64,000 nucleotides of DNA, from contig NC_063074.1 of assembly GCF_022605165.1 (NCBI RefSeq), forward strand, positions 2,135,501 through 2,199,500, read 5' to 3'. The DNA comes from Purpureocillium takamizusanense. Its lineage: Eukaryota; Ascomycota; Sordariomycetes; Hypocreales; Ophiocordycipitaceae. This document shows, in pieces, positions 46,065-57,897 of this stretch. A program made the translations under genes and the position numbers. The notes under the pieces are model-generated. The model made no database searches. It saw nothing but the letters and a program-made list of their open reading frames with translations, and had not been told where the DNA came from. The number at the start of each line of letters is the position of its first letter. Position 1 is the first letter of the stretch.

Positions 46065-49000
46065 TCAGTCAAAGACGTCGGTGACGTATCGCTCGTTGCG
46101 CTGCTGCTCAAACCAGGATTTGGCCTTCTCCTCGGTAACTTCCTTGGAGCTGCCGCTCTCCTGCACCATGTCGATGCAGACCGCTTCGACTGCCTTGCCT
46201 ACATCGCGGCTGCCACACACGTATATCTTGGCCCCGCGATCCCACAATTTGTAGACCTCGGCCCGATCGTGCGACAGGCGATGCTGCACGTACTGGCAGC
46301 CAAAAGACTTCTCCGGGGCACGCGAGTACGCCCGCCTTACCTCGACTGCGCCGAGCTCCTCCCATCGAGCAAGTTCGTCCGCGTACAGGTCGTCCTTGTC
46401 AGGATATCGGCACCCGAAGAACAGGAGGGCCGGGGCCACCTTGCGTCCGGCACCGATCATGGCGGCCCGCTCTTGCATGAACCCTCGGAAGGGCGCCATG
46501 CCGGACCCGGCTGCAACACACACGATAGGCGTGTTTTCGGCATCGCTTGGTAGGTGGAACGACTTGGACGGTCGGACTGCGACGTGGAGACGCTCTCCTG
46601 GCATGAGACAGGCCAGGAAGTTGGTGGCTACTCCAACGTGTGACCCTTGGCCGGATAATGCCGGTTGCTCCAGAACGGAGTACGTGAGCGTCACCTTGGA
46701 GGGATCGGCTAGCGGCGACGAGGAAATAGAGCTGTAATCAAAAGGGTCAGCCGACAGACATCAACGATGTAAGATCAGAACCATCGTACTATTGACGAAC
46801 ACGCATTGGCGGGAGCATGCTCAGATAAGAGCCAAACGGTAAGGCGATAGTGGAGAACTGTTCCAGCAGATCAAGGATCGATATACGCTTGACGGTAATA
46901 TTCTCATGATAGTCCTCGCCGGCCAAGTTTTGTAGCTTCTGAACGACGGCCTGATCTTGTGTCGCATCTGCCAGCGCTTGAATGTTCTACGCTTGCTGTT
47001 AGCCGAGTGCGCTTTGAGCTTGTATGCTCTGGACGTCTCGCTTACTCTTTTTGTTGCCGGCTGGCTCAACTCAACATACGCGCTAAGCACGTCAGCCGCA
47101 GAGATGACAGTGTCCGTTGGCAAAGTCGTTGGTCGGTCCGAGCTGATCTTGAGCGAGGCGTCCCAAGACAGCTTGAACCGCCGGAAGACACGAGAGACGG
47201 TCTTCTGTGGGTTGAATGGCAACACTGCCAGGTAGTCGCCTGCCCTGTATGTCATCCCAGTGGGAAGCTGGATCTCGATGTGCTTCTTCACGGAGCCAGT
47301 GTCCGCTAAAGTCTTGCTCGAGACCACAAGCGCCTCCTCGACATCCTGGCGCAGCGTCGACTTGCGAGGAAGCGAAACTTCCACGTTGAGGCCATCGCCA
47401 TCCCCATCACCGCTGTCTTCGGTGCCGTATAACTCTTGCAGGGCTGGCCACAGCGACTCGTCCTCCCAAGTTTCAAAGTCGCTAAACATGTCTCGCTCTG
47501 CAGCATCCGTGGTGGCCAAGGGCACAATGCGCTTGCCGCCGAGCTCGTCGAGCTTCGAATCCACGAGCTTGGGAATCCGGTGAAACGTCTGGACCCAGTC
47601 GCGGTGGCCGCAGCCAAAGACGGCGTACGATACGTTCTCCATCTCCTTGCCCTTAAGGCTTTCCATCCAGGCAACAAACAGCGCCGCATTCGACGGGGGC
47701 TGGCCCTCATACGATGCTGTAATGATAACGACGGGACGATCCTTTGGAATTTTCTGGTTGGCATCGTCAAGAGGTGCGACCGTCGAAGCCCTGAAACCAT
47801 GCCGAGGCGCATCCGCTGCGATTCTCTGGGCCAGAGCCTCGCAAGTTCCGCTGTTGGAGCCGTAAAAGACGGCCAGCGGCTTGCCAGCCGAGGCCGAGAT
47901 ATTGGAAGACGCCTTCCTTGACATGGCGTGGTAGTGCTCCGAAGAAAGCTTGCCGGCAAGATGTTGCTCCAGCTCCGTGGGTGTCATGCCGTGCCTGAGG
48001 CTCGCTTTCATATAAAAGTCCTTGGGTTTGATGGTCATCGTCTCCTGGATTTGGAGGTTGTAGTTTGGGTCGTCCAAGGTGAAGTTGAAGTTCTGGAAGA
48101 GCATTGCCATCGCGAGCATGGCCTCTTGCCATGCGAACGGTCGTCCAATACAACCCCGCTTGCCGTTCCCAAAGGGCTTCCAGCAGTTGGGGAACTCTTT
48201 GTTTAGCTGGGCGAAACTGTCATCCGACATGCGCTCCGGCCTGAACTCGCGGGCATCCTCGCCGTACACCACCGGGTCTAGATGAGCTCGAGCAAGAAGC
48301 GCTGTAATGGATTCACCCTTGCGCACCAAGTACTTGCCCGCGAGCAAAGTGTCTTGATAGGGCTCAACGGTGAAGCCCGGGATGGTCGAGCTGATTCGCA
48401 GGGTCTCCCTAAGAACCTAAAGCCTTTTGTCAGTTCCTATGTTTTAGTCAAGGGCATAGTTGATTAGAGCACTCACAGCCGCAATATACGGAAGCTTTGT
48501 GACATGGTCGACCGTCACCTTTCCCCGGCCAATAACCTCATCCACCTCTTGCTGCACCTTGCGGTAGGCGCTCGGGTTCTTGAGAAGATAGTAGAATGCA
48601 AACGACATCATACCTGACGTCGTCTCGTGGCCAGCGATGAGGAATGTGATGAGCTGGTCAGTGATGTTTGCATCACTCAGTTTCTCGCCCGTCTTTGGGT
48701 CGGCGCCGTTAAGCATAGCGTTGAGGAGATCCTTCCTGTCGGTGGGGTTCTTCTTGCGCGCCTCGACGACCTCGTCGGCGGTCTGTCTCATTACCGCAAT
48801 GTCGTTGTAGAACTTTTCGTTGGCGGCGCGGTAGAGGAAGTTGGGCGCAAACGAAGGACGCTTGCTGCGACGACTGCTTTCGGTCAAGAAATCCCCCATG
48901 GCCTTGATGAACGGGTGCATCTCTTCATGGTAGTACGAGTTGAAGCGAAAGTCCATGGCACACAGCGCTAATGTGTCGAGCGCCATGCGCGTAAAGTCGT

Positions 49001-49621
49001 CGGACACGGCAATGGGGGCTTGAGGGCCGTGGCGTGCAAACTTCATGGCAAGCTGCGTTGCAATGTCATGCATTTCGTCGAACATGCCACGGATGGACAA
49101 GGGTCCAAATGCAGGAATGAGAATGCGATGAGCTTTATCCCAGTTGGGCTCATCATCGTACGCCTGTCAACCTGTGAGTAAGGCTTGTGGCGAAATAGGG
49201 ACGCGAGCAGACGTCAACTAACAGTGAAAAGACCATCGTGGACACCTTCACGAACAATCTGTATTGGGTGAATGTCAGTCGATTTGCGGTGGGGTTTCCA
49301 GTACACCGATGGGACGCACCCTGAGCGCGGATCCCAGAGACTTGTGGAATCGCTTCTCATCGCAAAGCTCGTTGACGAGCTCATTGGTGCTAGCAAAAAC
49401 GACGGGCCTCGTGCCAAGGTAGAGTCGGAAGATGTCCCCTGCACGTTTCGACTGTCAGATGGTCTATGCGACAACGGAAGGCATCAATCATGTTGAGTCT
49501 TGGTCTGACCATATGTATCTGCGAGCCGCAGGAGATCCTTGAGTGGGCTCGTAGTAAACTCAGCCAGGTTGCCAATCAAGGGCAAACCCGGGGGCTCGGG
49601 GATGGGGACTGCCTCGGCCAT
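46065..49621 (-). CDS. CYP505-family self-sufficient cytochrome P450/NADPH reductase fusion
   Basis: 1062 residues from seven exons: 49621-49510, 49438-49320, 49258-49223, 49163-48477, 48416-47046, 46986-46790, 46731-46065; introns 58-71 nt, all GT-AG and in phase. The P450 domain (1-480) begins with PIPEPPGLPLIGNL, has the I-helix AGHETTSG, K-helix ETLR and the heme loop FGNGKRGCIGRPFA with Cys near 405. The FMN flavodoxin domain starts with VFYGSNSGTCEALAQ near 500. FAD/NADPH reductase elements follow (YRAGDYLAV, YSISSSPL, VCVAAGSGMAPFRGF, VCGSRDVG). Fusarium P450foxy and other CYP505 enzymes hydroxylate fatty acids at subterminal positions; some work in polyketide pathways. With no N-terminal membrane anchor it should be soluble. 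The third exon is only 36 nt. Confidence 0.95.
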
Positions 49622-52600
49622 GGCCACCGCTTAGAGTATATCGAATGCTCGGGATTGAGGGAGCCTGACAAGTCAGCGATGGTCGAGTAACTTGTAGTCA
49701 AGAGACCGCCGGGAAAAGAGCGTTGACTTGGCAGGGCAGTGCAGGACGGCTCAGAAACGCTGGGGCTGCCGAGCTTGAGGGGTAGGGTAGGTTCTCATGA
49801 GAGGACGATCGCAAGATGTGGGGTGCGCTGGCGCCGAGATGTGTCTCTGCAGGTGGGTTTCTGGAAGAGGCATGTAAGGAGGCGAGCATGTGGGCTGGTT
49901 TCTGTTGATTGTGCAATTCCGCTAGACACGGCAGGGCAGCGACACGAGACGCCCAAGGCAAAAGCTCGTACAGCAGTGGCTGGCTGTGAATCAGGGTTCA
50001 GGAGGCACCTACTGAGCTTGACGCCAGAGGCGACGTCGTCGAAGCGGACTGGCCAGGACACAGGGATGACTCGCGGGTCGAGGCAACGTCGTGTCGTCGC
50101 AAAAGGATAGGATGCAGATGCTACTCGGCACGGCTCGCCGTGATTGCCCATGGGGAGGGGTCGCCATCGATTTAAATACGACGCAGTACGTGCGTGCTGG
50201 ACGCAAATCTGGGCACGGCCGACCTCATTCATCGGACACGCCAGTCGATTCGGGCAGTGAGCAGCAGCGGGCCGGCCGCCTTTCGCGACGACGGAGTCAG
50301 GGGCAGGCCGGTTCCCCCGGTGCTGGTGCCAATCCGTCCGCGCGCGCAAAGGCTCGCTGGTGCGGTGGGCTTTCATGGCGGCCACTGGCGTCGAGCGACG
50401 GCGGTGTTTGACCATGTGGCACCCATCTGCCAAGCTCAAGCCGGCCGTGTGGGTGCGGTGCGGCGTTCCTCGGGTGTGTCTAGGCTCAAATCGCAGCGAC
50501 AGCCGCCTTGATGGGGCGGGCGTGTGTGTGTGTGTCCGAGTGTAGTATCTCCTCCTCCTCCGCCTGGTCCGGGGGGGGGGACGCCGTGGGCGGATTTGGC
50601 TGCTCGCGCAATGCCGTTCCAAGCAAAGTGCCAAGCTCTCGCTCACGCGGGACAAACCACCACCTTGTCGGACATGGTCGTACGTAGTAGTTTGGCGCCA
50701 CGGCATCTGGAGCCGAGCAGTCGTCAGGTTACCAGGGACGTGGCACGTTGGCGCATGCAGGCAGGGTGCGCTTGGCGGGCTGGAAGGATTCGTGAGTGGG
50801 ACGTGGCTTGCGACGGCGCCGGCACAACTCTGTTGGGGGCTGCTGCTTTGATGCAGTCCGAGGCGTTCGGCTGCAGGCATTCTGCAGGCATTCTGGAGGA
50901 TGGAGGGATGCATGCATGCACGCACGCACGCAGTGGACGGATGCATTGCATGGCATGGCCACGGGCAACGCGCGCCAATGGGCAGGAGCGAGGATCGTCA
51001 TGACCCTGTATGACCAGGGCTTTCGGAAGTTTTTCTCGAGGCAGGTGCAAGAGGCCCGTCCAGCAGCCATTGCAGGCTGGCTTGGCTGGCTCTCCTCCGT
51101 CCGTTCCTTCCTTGCCTTGGCAATTATCGCAGGATCGTGCAGGTGCAGATCAGGATAGGCCAAGACACCTGCCACGCTTTGCATTTCTGTCCTGGGCATG
51201 GAGGGCCCTCACATCCAAGATGGCGCACCTTCATACTTGCCTGCGAAGCAAGGACAGGTATTGGCACCGCGGGACCCGTACCTACGAAGCATTAGGTAGT
51301 CCGTACCTGTAGGTATGCAGCTAAATATTCACGTCGACGATTGGAACCAGGAAGGGAACAAAGCTGGCGACGTGCCCAACGCCAAGCGATGACAATAGAT
51401 TCAGATCTTACAGCCCCTTCTCTCAGCATCCTATGTATATTGGGCGCTAGAGTTCGGCTGTCAGACTTCAGCTTCAGGCACCATGGAACGGGTGGCGTGC
51501 AGGTTGCGGGATTGACTGGCACCACCAACCCCGACGCCGCCGCGGGTCCGTCTGTCTCGTGGGCCCGCCGCCCGTCTCTGGGACCGACATCGTCATCCCG
51601 TCTGCGATGACAAGTCACCGTACCCTGCGATGGCCTACCTAGGCGTGTGCTTGCCTGACGGGCCTGCCGATGCAAGACTTGTGCCGAAGAATATGCATGT
51701 AGGTACTTAGTATGACTGTGCTAGTTCGTACTACTAATATCGTGTTTAAGGCTCAACAACAACCCAGCTGGAGCCGCTGAGGATCCTCCATTGCTCGCTA
51801 ACAGGGAACCGTGCGTGGCCCGCGACAGCAGGGGTCGGGGAATAACGCAGGCGACAATCGCCCCGCGTCCGCCAGCGATGAAACCCCCTTAACGATAGTG
51901 GAGGCCCCGGGGGATGGATGCAGGTGGATACCTTAGTAGCAGAACGCAATCCAGTTCTTCACGACCGCTGGGTGTGGCCCACACCCGCACTGCTGGGTCC
52001 GGGGACTGCCAAAAACGCCGTCCCCCCAAGGGCCGCCACATAAGCCCGGGGCCAACTCCATTTATTACGGCGCCTCCCATTTTGCCTCGGTCGGTGTCAC
52101 CGGCGTCCCCGCCCGGCATCCAGCGCCGCCGCCGCCGCCGCCGTTGCTGCCGCAGACGATGACACTGACGACGGCGACGTCACGTCGGGGCCCACGTTTC
52201 ACAAAGCGACAGCGAAGCAAATTTAATGAAAGAGGGGGGGGGGGGGGCCACGAAACTTCACGGCCGGCGCGACGGTCTCTTCGTGTGGGGGGGTGCAAGT
52301 TCAACGCAGGCGGCCAGGAGATCGGCATTGGTGTAACTAACCGACGACGCGCGAGACCACGAAGAGCCTTTCCGGGAGTATCCAGACTCAATTGAACGCG
52401 CCCTCCTAGCGACACACGTAGCCGGAGCGGTCCGATCCTGCAGCCTGCCGAGCCTACGAAATATGCTCGTCTCCCAAAGAGGCGAATGGCACTGGCGGTT
52501 GCAATCTCGGCCCCGTCGGCCTCTCGTTGTTTCTTCCTTCTTCTATCCGACGACTTGTGGGCTGTTGCTCACGGTTGCCCGGCGCCTTGCCTTGGTGTTC

Positions 52601-53028
52601 TCCAAACGACACGCCTTCCCTACATGCATCCCACTTGGCCCGCTCTAAAGTTCGCTTCATCCCGGCTTGAAGATCAACTTTTCATAGCGACGATGGCAGG
52701 TGGTAGCCCACGCCATGCAGTTCCTCGTAGTCGTTAATCATTCTCCCGTCATGAATCATGGCTGCCCTCGCACCTCACAGCCTGACCTTGAGAGCATCCT
52801 GTGCTGCCTTACCCCGTGTCCTGTTAACACATTCCCCTGCCAAGCTTCTGCGTGCCGGGCCATTGGAACGGGGACCTTCTTCCATGCATACGGCCAGCAC
52901 GTGCACCGCGCGACACACATCATCTATCGTCCCCATGCGTCTCTCACAGCCCTTGGCAGCGCATCTTGAACGTCTTCCCATAGTCGCAGCCAAAAATCGC
53001 CCCGTGGCTAACGAGCGAGGCTGTCCTC
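49622..53028. other. 3.4-kb gene-free region upstream of CYP505
   Basis: Lies between the CYP505 start and the 3' end of the RING gene (both minus). A 383-codon minus frame at 49795-50946 is rich in Arg/His/Pro/Cys, has no domain and overlaps simple repeats (TG array 50520-50536, ATGC/ACGC units 50908-50935), so it is not called. A 14-G run occurs at 52234-52247 and TACCTA/TAGGTA motifs cluster at 51279-51315. Confidence 0.5.
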
Positions 53029-54819
53029 CTACTGTCGCCTGTCGTCCCGCGACGAACCCTGATTCGAGCCGCCGGAACTAGAGAAACGATCACGTAGCCA
53101 ACTGATTGGTCCCTGTCCACCAGACCGGCCATTCACGCGATCGCCTTGTCCGCGCCTGCTGCTCTCCGACGGACTTCGTTGCCTCATTCGAGAGCCGTAA
53201 TCGGCCATCGCTCCTTGTCTTGGACTGGACGGCGACAAGGAGGTCCGTCTTTGCAACCTGGACGTGTCAAAGATGGTCTGTGAGGGGGTGCCACGTCCGC
53301 GTGCTCGATCGCGCTCTTGTTGTATCGTTGTCACAGCCCGGAAGGCCTCGTTGAGCTGACTAGAGCGCCGGCCGGGAATGGCTCGTGGGTGTGTCGGCTC
53401 CGACGTCCTTGTTGACTCCTCGTTGGCCCGCCCAGCGCCAGAGCTGTAGTTTCCACCGAAATGTCCGCTGAAACTTGTTCGAAAACGTCTCGGTCCTTCG
53501 TTCGTCGCATTGGCGGTGTAGTCGACCGATGAGGGGTTGTAAGGGGCAGGGCCAGATCTCAAGCCCGATGCATTTGGCGCCGAGGCGTTGTCAGATTGGC
53601 CTGTGCTACCGGCATCGTTCGGGCCATTGCGCTTCTCGATAGGCGTTCTGCAAATTGGACAAGTGTTGTGTTCCTTCAGCCATAGTACGACACAGTCCTC
53701 GTGAAACCAATGCTTGCAGGGTAGGAACACTGCCATGTCTCCGATCTTGAGCTCGTCGATACAAATCGTACACTCGGTCTTAGTCTCTCCCTTGAGCATC
53801 TCGCGATCGACAGGGCGCCGGTCGAGAGACCGAAGGGCCTGGTCGGAAGCTGGAGGTGCCGCATTAGATTGTGGGTTGGCCTCCATGAGCTGTGTTATGA
53901 TTCTGTCGAGAGCCTCCTGAGAGTAAACGGCGTCGCCAGCCATGGCGTTGGCAGGGCTGAACAGACTCAAAATGTCATGCAGACTGCGGGCAAAGGTTTG
54001 AACTTGAGGTCCCATGTCGTCAGGATTTGTTGGGCCCGCATTGCCATGACCTACGGGAGGCGGGCCCATGTCTCGAAGGACATCAGAAAATATTCTGATG
54101 AGCAGTGGTCAGCCTGTTCCACAAGCGGAAAATTTGGGGGAGGTGCTGTCTTACGATTGGAACGGGTCAGCAGGGGCATGGCCCGTGTTGTTCGCATGGC
54201 CCATGTTGTGTCTGACAGGGCCAGAGTAAATGGTGACGGAGGCGGTTCCTCTGCCAAAAGGTCCGGTCGTAAAGGTAGCACGATGAACTGTTGGCAAAGG
54301 GGTGGCAGTGCTACCAGGGTTGCGAGTAGGGGTTTCGCGACTGTCCATCGGCCGAGGTTGGCCAAAGGTCTCGAGCATTTCATAGAACCGATTCAGGACG
54401 GGGGCAATTCCGGGTTCATGATGATTATCGTGGCCATCGCCGGCACGTACGCTGCGGCGGTGAACAAATCCATGTGGCCCGAGGTGCTCTTCTATATCGG
54501 CCTCTTCGGGGTCTGAATCGTCCTCGTAGTGGCGCAGACCGAGCAGTCCTGACGACGGTGCGTTCAACGAGTCATCGTCGACCTCGCGGGGGTCATTATC
54601 GGCTTCGACCTAGACAAGATGCGTCAGTACAGCCTGGGAAGACACAATGAACACGAGTTGCATGAGGAGACGTACGATCTCTGTTATGTCACTCCCACAG
54701 TCTGGGCACTCGAGACCATGCTCGTCGCGATGCCATTCGTGGGTGCAGGCATGACAGTAGACAACCTCGCGACCAGAGGTGGCGTCTAGGTGACCATCCT
54801 CCTGGTCGTGGGAGGCCAT
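53029..54819 (-). CDS. RING-H2 E3 ubiquitin ligase, RNF115/RNF126-like
   Basis: 554 residues from exons 54819-54676, 54609-54155 and 54094-53029; introns 66 and 60 nt with GTACGT and GTAAGA donors. An N-terminal zinc ribbon (CHAC ... CPDC, about 22-42) and a RING-H2 finger (about 305-347: CTICIDEL, LPCKHWFHEDC, CPIC) give the layout of RNF115/RNF126, whose ribbon binds ubiquitinated or hydrophobic clients in cytosolic quality control. The region between them is acidic then Gly/Pro-rich. The C-terminal 200 residues are disordered, rich in Ser, Arg and Gly. The substrate is unknown; the family role is inferred from architecture. Confidence 0.9.
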
Positions 54820-56876
54820 CTGGGCCTGGCTGTGTTGATATGCCGTCAAGGCACCAAGTCCGAGGCCAACAGCGAGGCTGGCAAGTCGAAACGCGCGAGA
54901 CGCCAGAGTGAAGGCCGGGTGTGTTAAAGAGGTGTCGAATGGGAAGACAGGGGGTCGGAGAGGCGGGCAACGAAAGCGCGACCAAAAAGGTTTGTCCCAA
55001 ACAACGTCGATCAAGCAACAACAAAGGCCAAGGGAAGAATCCGAGGTTGGGAGCGCAGCTCACACTATTGGAGGGGGCATCAAAGATGCTAGCCTCGTAG
55101 GCTGAAGGCGGGGTGGCAACAGCGCGAACCGCACAGGTAGGGAACCAACTTCGCTGATGCTTCTGAGATATGTCAGCTGCAGGCCTCTAGTTTGCATCAT
55201 CAGCTGCAAGCCTCGTGTAGACGTTGGAAATGGAGAACAAAAGGCAACAGTGCTCCGAAGTGATCCGTGCCTTGACGTGAATATGGACGAGGCACGATGG
55301 CACGGTAGGCTAGGTATACATACCAAGTACCGAAATGGCCGCCGTTTGGGGCCTGAGACCTCCGGTCAGGTGCTTGCTCGTATGACTCGCTAAGAAAGAT
55401 GCCGGAGCAAAGAATGCCGTCCTAGGGGGGCCGTTCCGACTCGTCGCGTTGGAGCACCGGGCGGGCGGGCGCGAGGACGAGGCGATGAAAAGGACAGTGA
55501 GGAGAGGCCAGCGACATGTGGAAGGGCCGCGAAGGTCGACGAAGCGCAAGCCGAGATTCAGGCTGAGGCGACGGCCGATGGGGGAGGGTCGGAGCGGATT
55601 GGATGACGTTTGTCAGCCGCCGCAAATCAGAGTGCGAGACCCTGGCCTGCCTGTTAATTCAGTGATTCGTTGGCGGGCAGGCTCTCAGTCCAGGCAGCCC
55701 GGCGCTGGTCGGCCCCAGCAAGGGGTCGGTCGGGTACAGGTACGGTACGTAGTCGGGTGGTAGAAGAGTGGGGTGGAGGGACGTAGTGAATGGATGGATG
55801 GATGTCTACCTTATCAACGACGGCATGCGGAAGCTGTGGGGCCGTTGTTGTCGGCATCCACATGGCAACCTCAGGTTCCGTGGAGCAAATTGTAGGAGCG
55901 ACTCTGCCCGTCAACGGACTTCCGGGACGGACGGCCATGGTGTTGCGCGTTCAATACCCCAGCAGTGAAGCAAGTCGTGCGGTTCAGTGTTCGCGCGCCA
56001 CCACTGCGCAAAGTAAGGTACTTATCGCGCCGTTCATCGTCGACCGCCCCAACTGGCAACATCTACCTATCCCGCGCGACGTACAGACTACTGTACCTCA
56101 GTACTTGATGTACGGGATACCGTACGGACGGGTTAGCTGGCACCTTCCCAGGCGCTGGAGGGTAGTACGTGCCGTCGGCCCCAGTAGAGCGCGCATCACC
56201 GTCGACATGGCTGGACTTCGAACCCCCGTCCCAGCACCGCCAATGACAGCATCTCAGGCCTTGATACCTTGTAATAAGAGACACCCTCCACGACTTCAAC
56301 CGAAGCCTGGCCTGGACCCGACGCGTAAGCCACGGCTGCCGTTCCATGTCCGCTACCGGGAGTCATTCATGCACAAACGCACACACACACACACGCACAC
56401 GCACACACACGGCGCGCTGCACTCATGAAGCACACATGCTCGAGCGACTGAGTCGACATGCGTCTTCCATGTCACACAGCGCGTGACGACGTAGTAAGCA
56501 GGGTCGGCGTGGCACTCCTCTTCCCAGCGTCTCGACACATGGCCGCTCCCGAGTAGCTATCAAGGAAACACTGACACGACAAGCACCAACGAGACACTCG
56601 CAACTCGGCAGTCGTGCGCAGGGCACGCACCAACATTGCCAGGGCCACCATAAAACGCACCGAGGAGCCACGTCGTCGTCGCATCACATGTTGGCGCCAT
56701 GTGCCAGCAATTTGGGCAGTGTTAACTTGTGGTGACTGAACGCAGTCTCGTCGCTCGGCAAAGCGGAAGATCGGGCAATGCACAAAGCACGTCGAAAATC
56801 TCGTAGGTGGTCGTCGATGATGGTGTTTGATATCAAAGTAATTTGTACACGGGTGTTTCTCCGACTCGTCTATGAA
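54820..56876. other. Intergenic region upstream of the RING gene
   Basis: 2.06 kb. The RING gene promoter should lie at its left end; the right end is downstream of the small membrane protein gene. Contains GGAT repeats near 55788-55802 and a CA/CACG array at 56379-56410. No supported gene. Confidence 0.55.
56379..56410. repeat. CA-rich microsatellite
   Basis: CA dinucleotides with occasional CG, read directly; non-coding. Confidence 0.9.
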
Positions 56877-57448
56877 TCACTCCTTGGCCGCCTTGGATGC
56901 ATTCGCCTTCAACCGGTCCTCCTTGTCCCACTCAATCAGCTGCTTAGACCAGCTGCGATCCACGTCGTCAGTAACGGCATCGAAGCCAGGGACGTCGCGT
57001 CTGCCGCTCGGGCCAGCGCCGGGTAGAATTGACGTACTATCTGCTCGGGTGCCATTCCCAGGACTCGGGCTTGCGCGCCCACGTTTCCCGCTCGGCACTG
57101 AACCTCCAGGTAACGGCTACCACGCCGACGAGGACGGCACCGGCGATGAGCGTGTTGGCCCTCCAGTTAGCGGGCTGCGCGTACCAGCCACCGGCCGGCG
57201 ACCACACGTGCTTGGGATACCTGAGATGCAGGGACGTCATGTCAGAGAGGACTGCGCGGGTTCGATTGAGATAGGTCGAGATCGGTGCTGCGGATTGTCT
57301 CAATGTTCGGGGGGGACGGGGTCCCGCGTTGCGGTGCAGCGGTACGAGGAGGCTAGACTTACGGGATTTTTCCACCACCGCCCTGTGCGCGGGTTAGCTA
57401 GGCGTGCGGTCGCATGTGTGCGATGCTAGTCGGGGAGGCACTCACCAT
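56877..57448 (-). CDS. Small single-pass membrane protein, probably mitochondrial
   Basis: 93 residues from four exons: 57448-57446 (the ATG alone), 57382-57363 (20 nt), 57220-57038 and 56952-56877. All introns are GT-AG (donors GTGAGT, GTAAGT, GTACGT) and in phase, giving MGGGGKIPYPKHVWSPAGGW at the start. One predicted transmembrane helix (about 35-53, LIAGAVLVGVVAVTW) is followed by a charged C-terminal segment ending KANASKAAKE. The intron-exon complexity and the YPKHVWSP...GGWYAQP block suggest a conserved fungal family; I do not recognise its function. Size, topology and a shared 449-bp promoter with mL44 are compatible with a small mitochondrial inner-membrane protein such as a respiratory-complex accessory subunit, but that is inference. 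Confidence 0.75.
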
Positions 57449-57897
57449 GTTGATTGACTTGTCGATGGGTGCGTGAGGGAGATGCTGGGTGCGCAATTGC
57501 GTCTGGCCGAATGCAATCCGCGAACCAAGGCGTGGTCGGTCATGGGCATTCGGAGGCTTGCGTGTGGACGGGCCACAGTCTCCACGCGGGCCGAGGATAT
57601 TCCGCCTGTCGCCCCTACCTAGGCGCCGGCAGTAGAGCCAGTGAGCAATGGAGCCTCTCTGGTAGTTCCTCAGGCGGCCAGCGCTCACACGACTCTGGCG
57701 CAGGGGACGCAGAACTTTTTTCCGCGACTTTGGGAGAGCAGCACGTTGCACCTCGACGAATCACTCCCGCAAACCAAGTTAATTCCTCCCCCCAATCCCT
57801 CCGCCCACGCGAATCCCCTCGAGCACGGCACGGCACTGCCACTCCTACGCGAGGCGTGCGACCCGGGGCCAATTTGCCCTCTTTCACTCTTGGCCTC
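57449..57897. promoter_or_regulatory. Divergent promoter region, small membrane protein and mL44
   Basis: 449 bp between outward-facing starts, hence both promoters. CTACCTAGG occurs at about 57615-57623. The mL44 frame stays open upstream of its Met at 57898, but that extension is compositionally unlike protein. Confidence 0.6.

Noticed and set aside
49795..50946. Minus-strand open frame of 383 codons in intergenic DNA
   Set aside because: Very rich in Arg, His, Pro, Cys; overlaps microsatellites; no domain or splice-supported structure. Conservation in a relative would reverse this.
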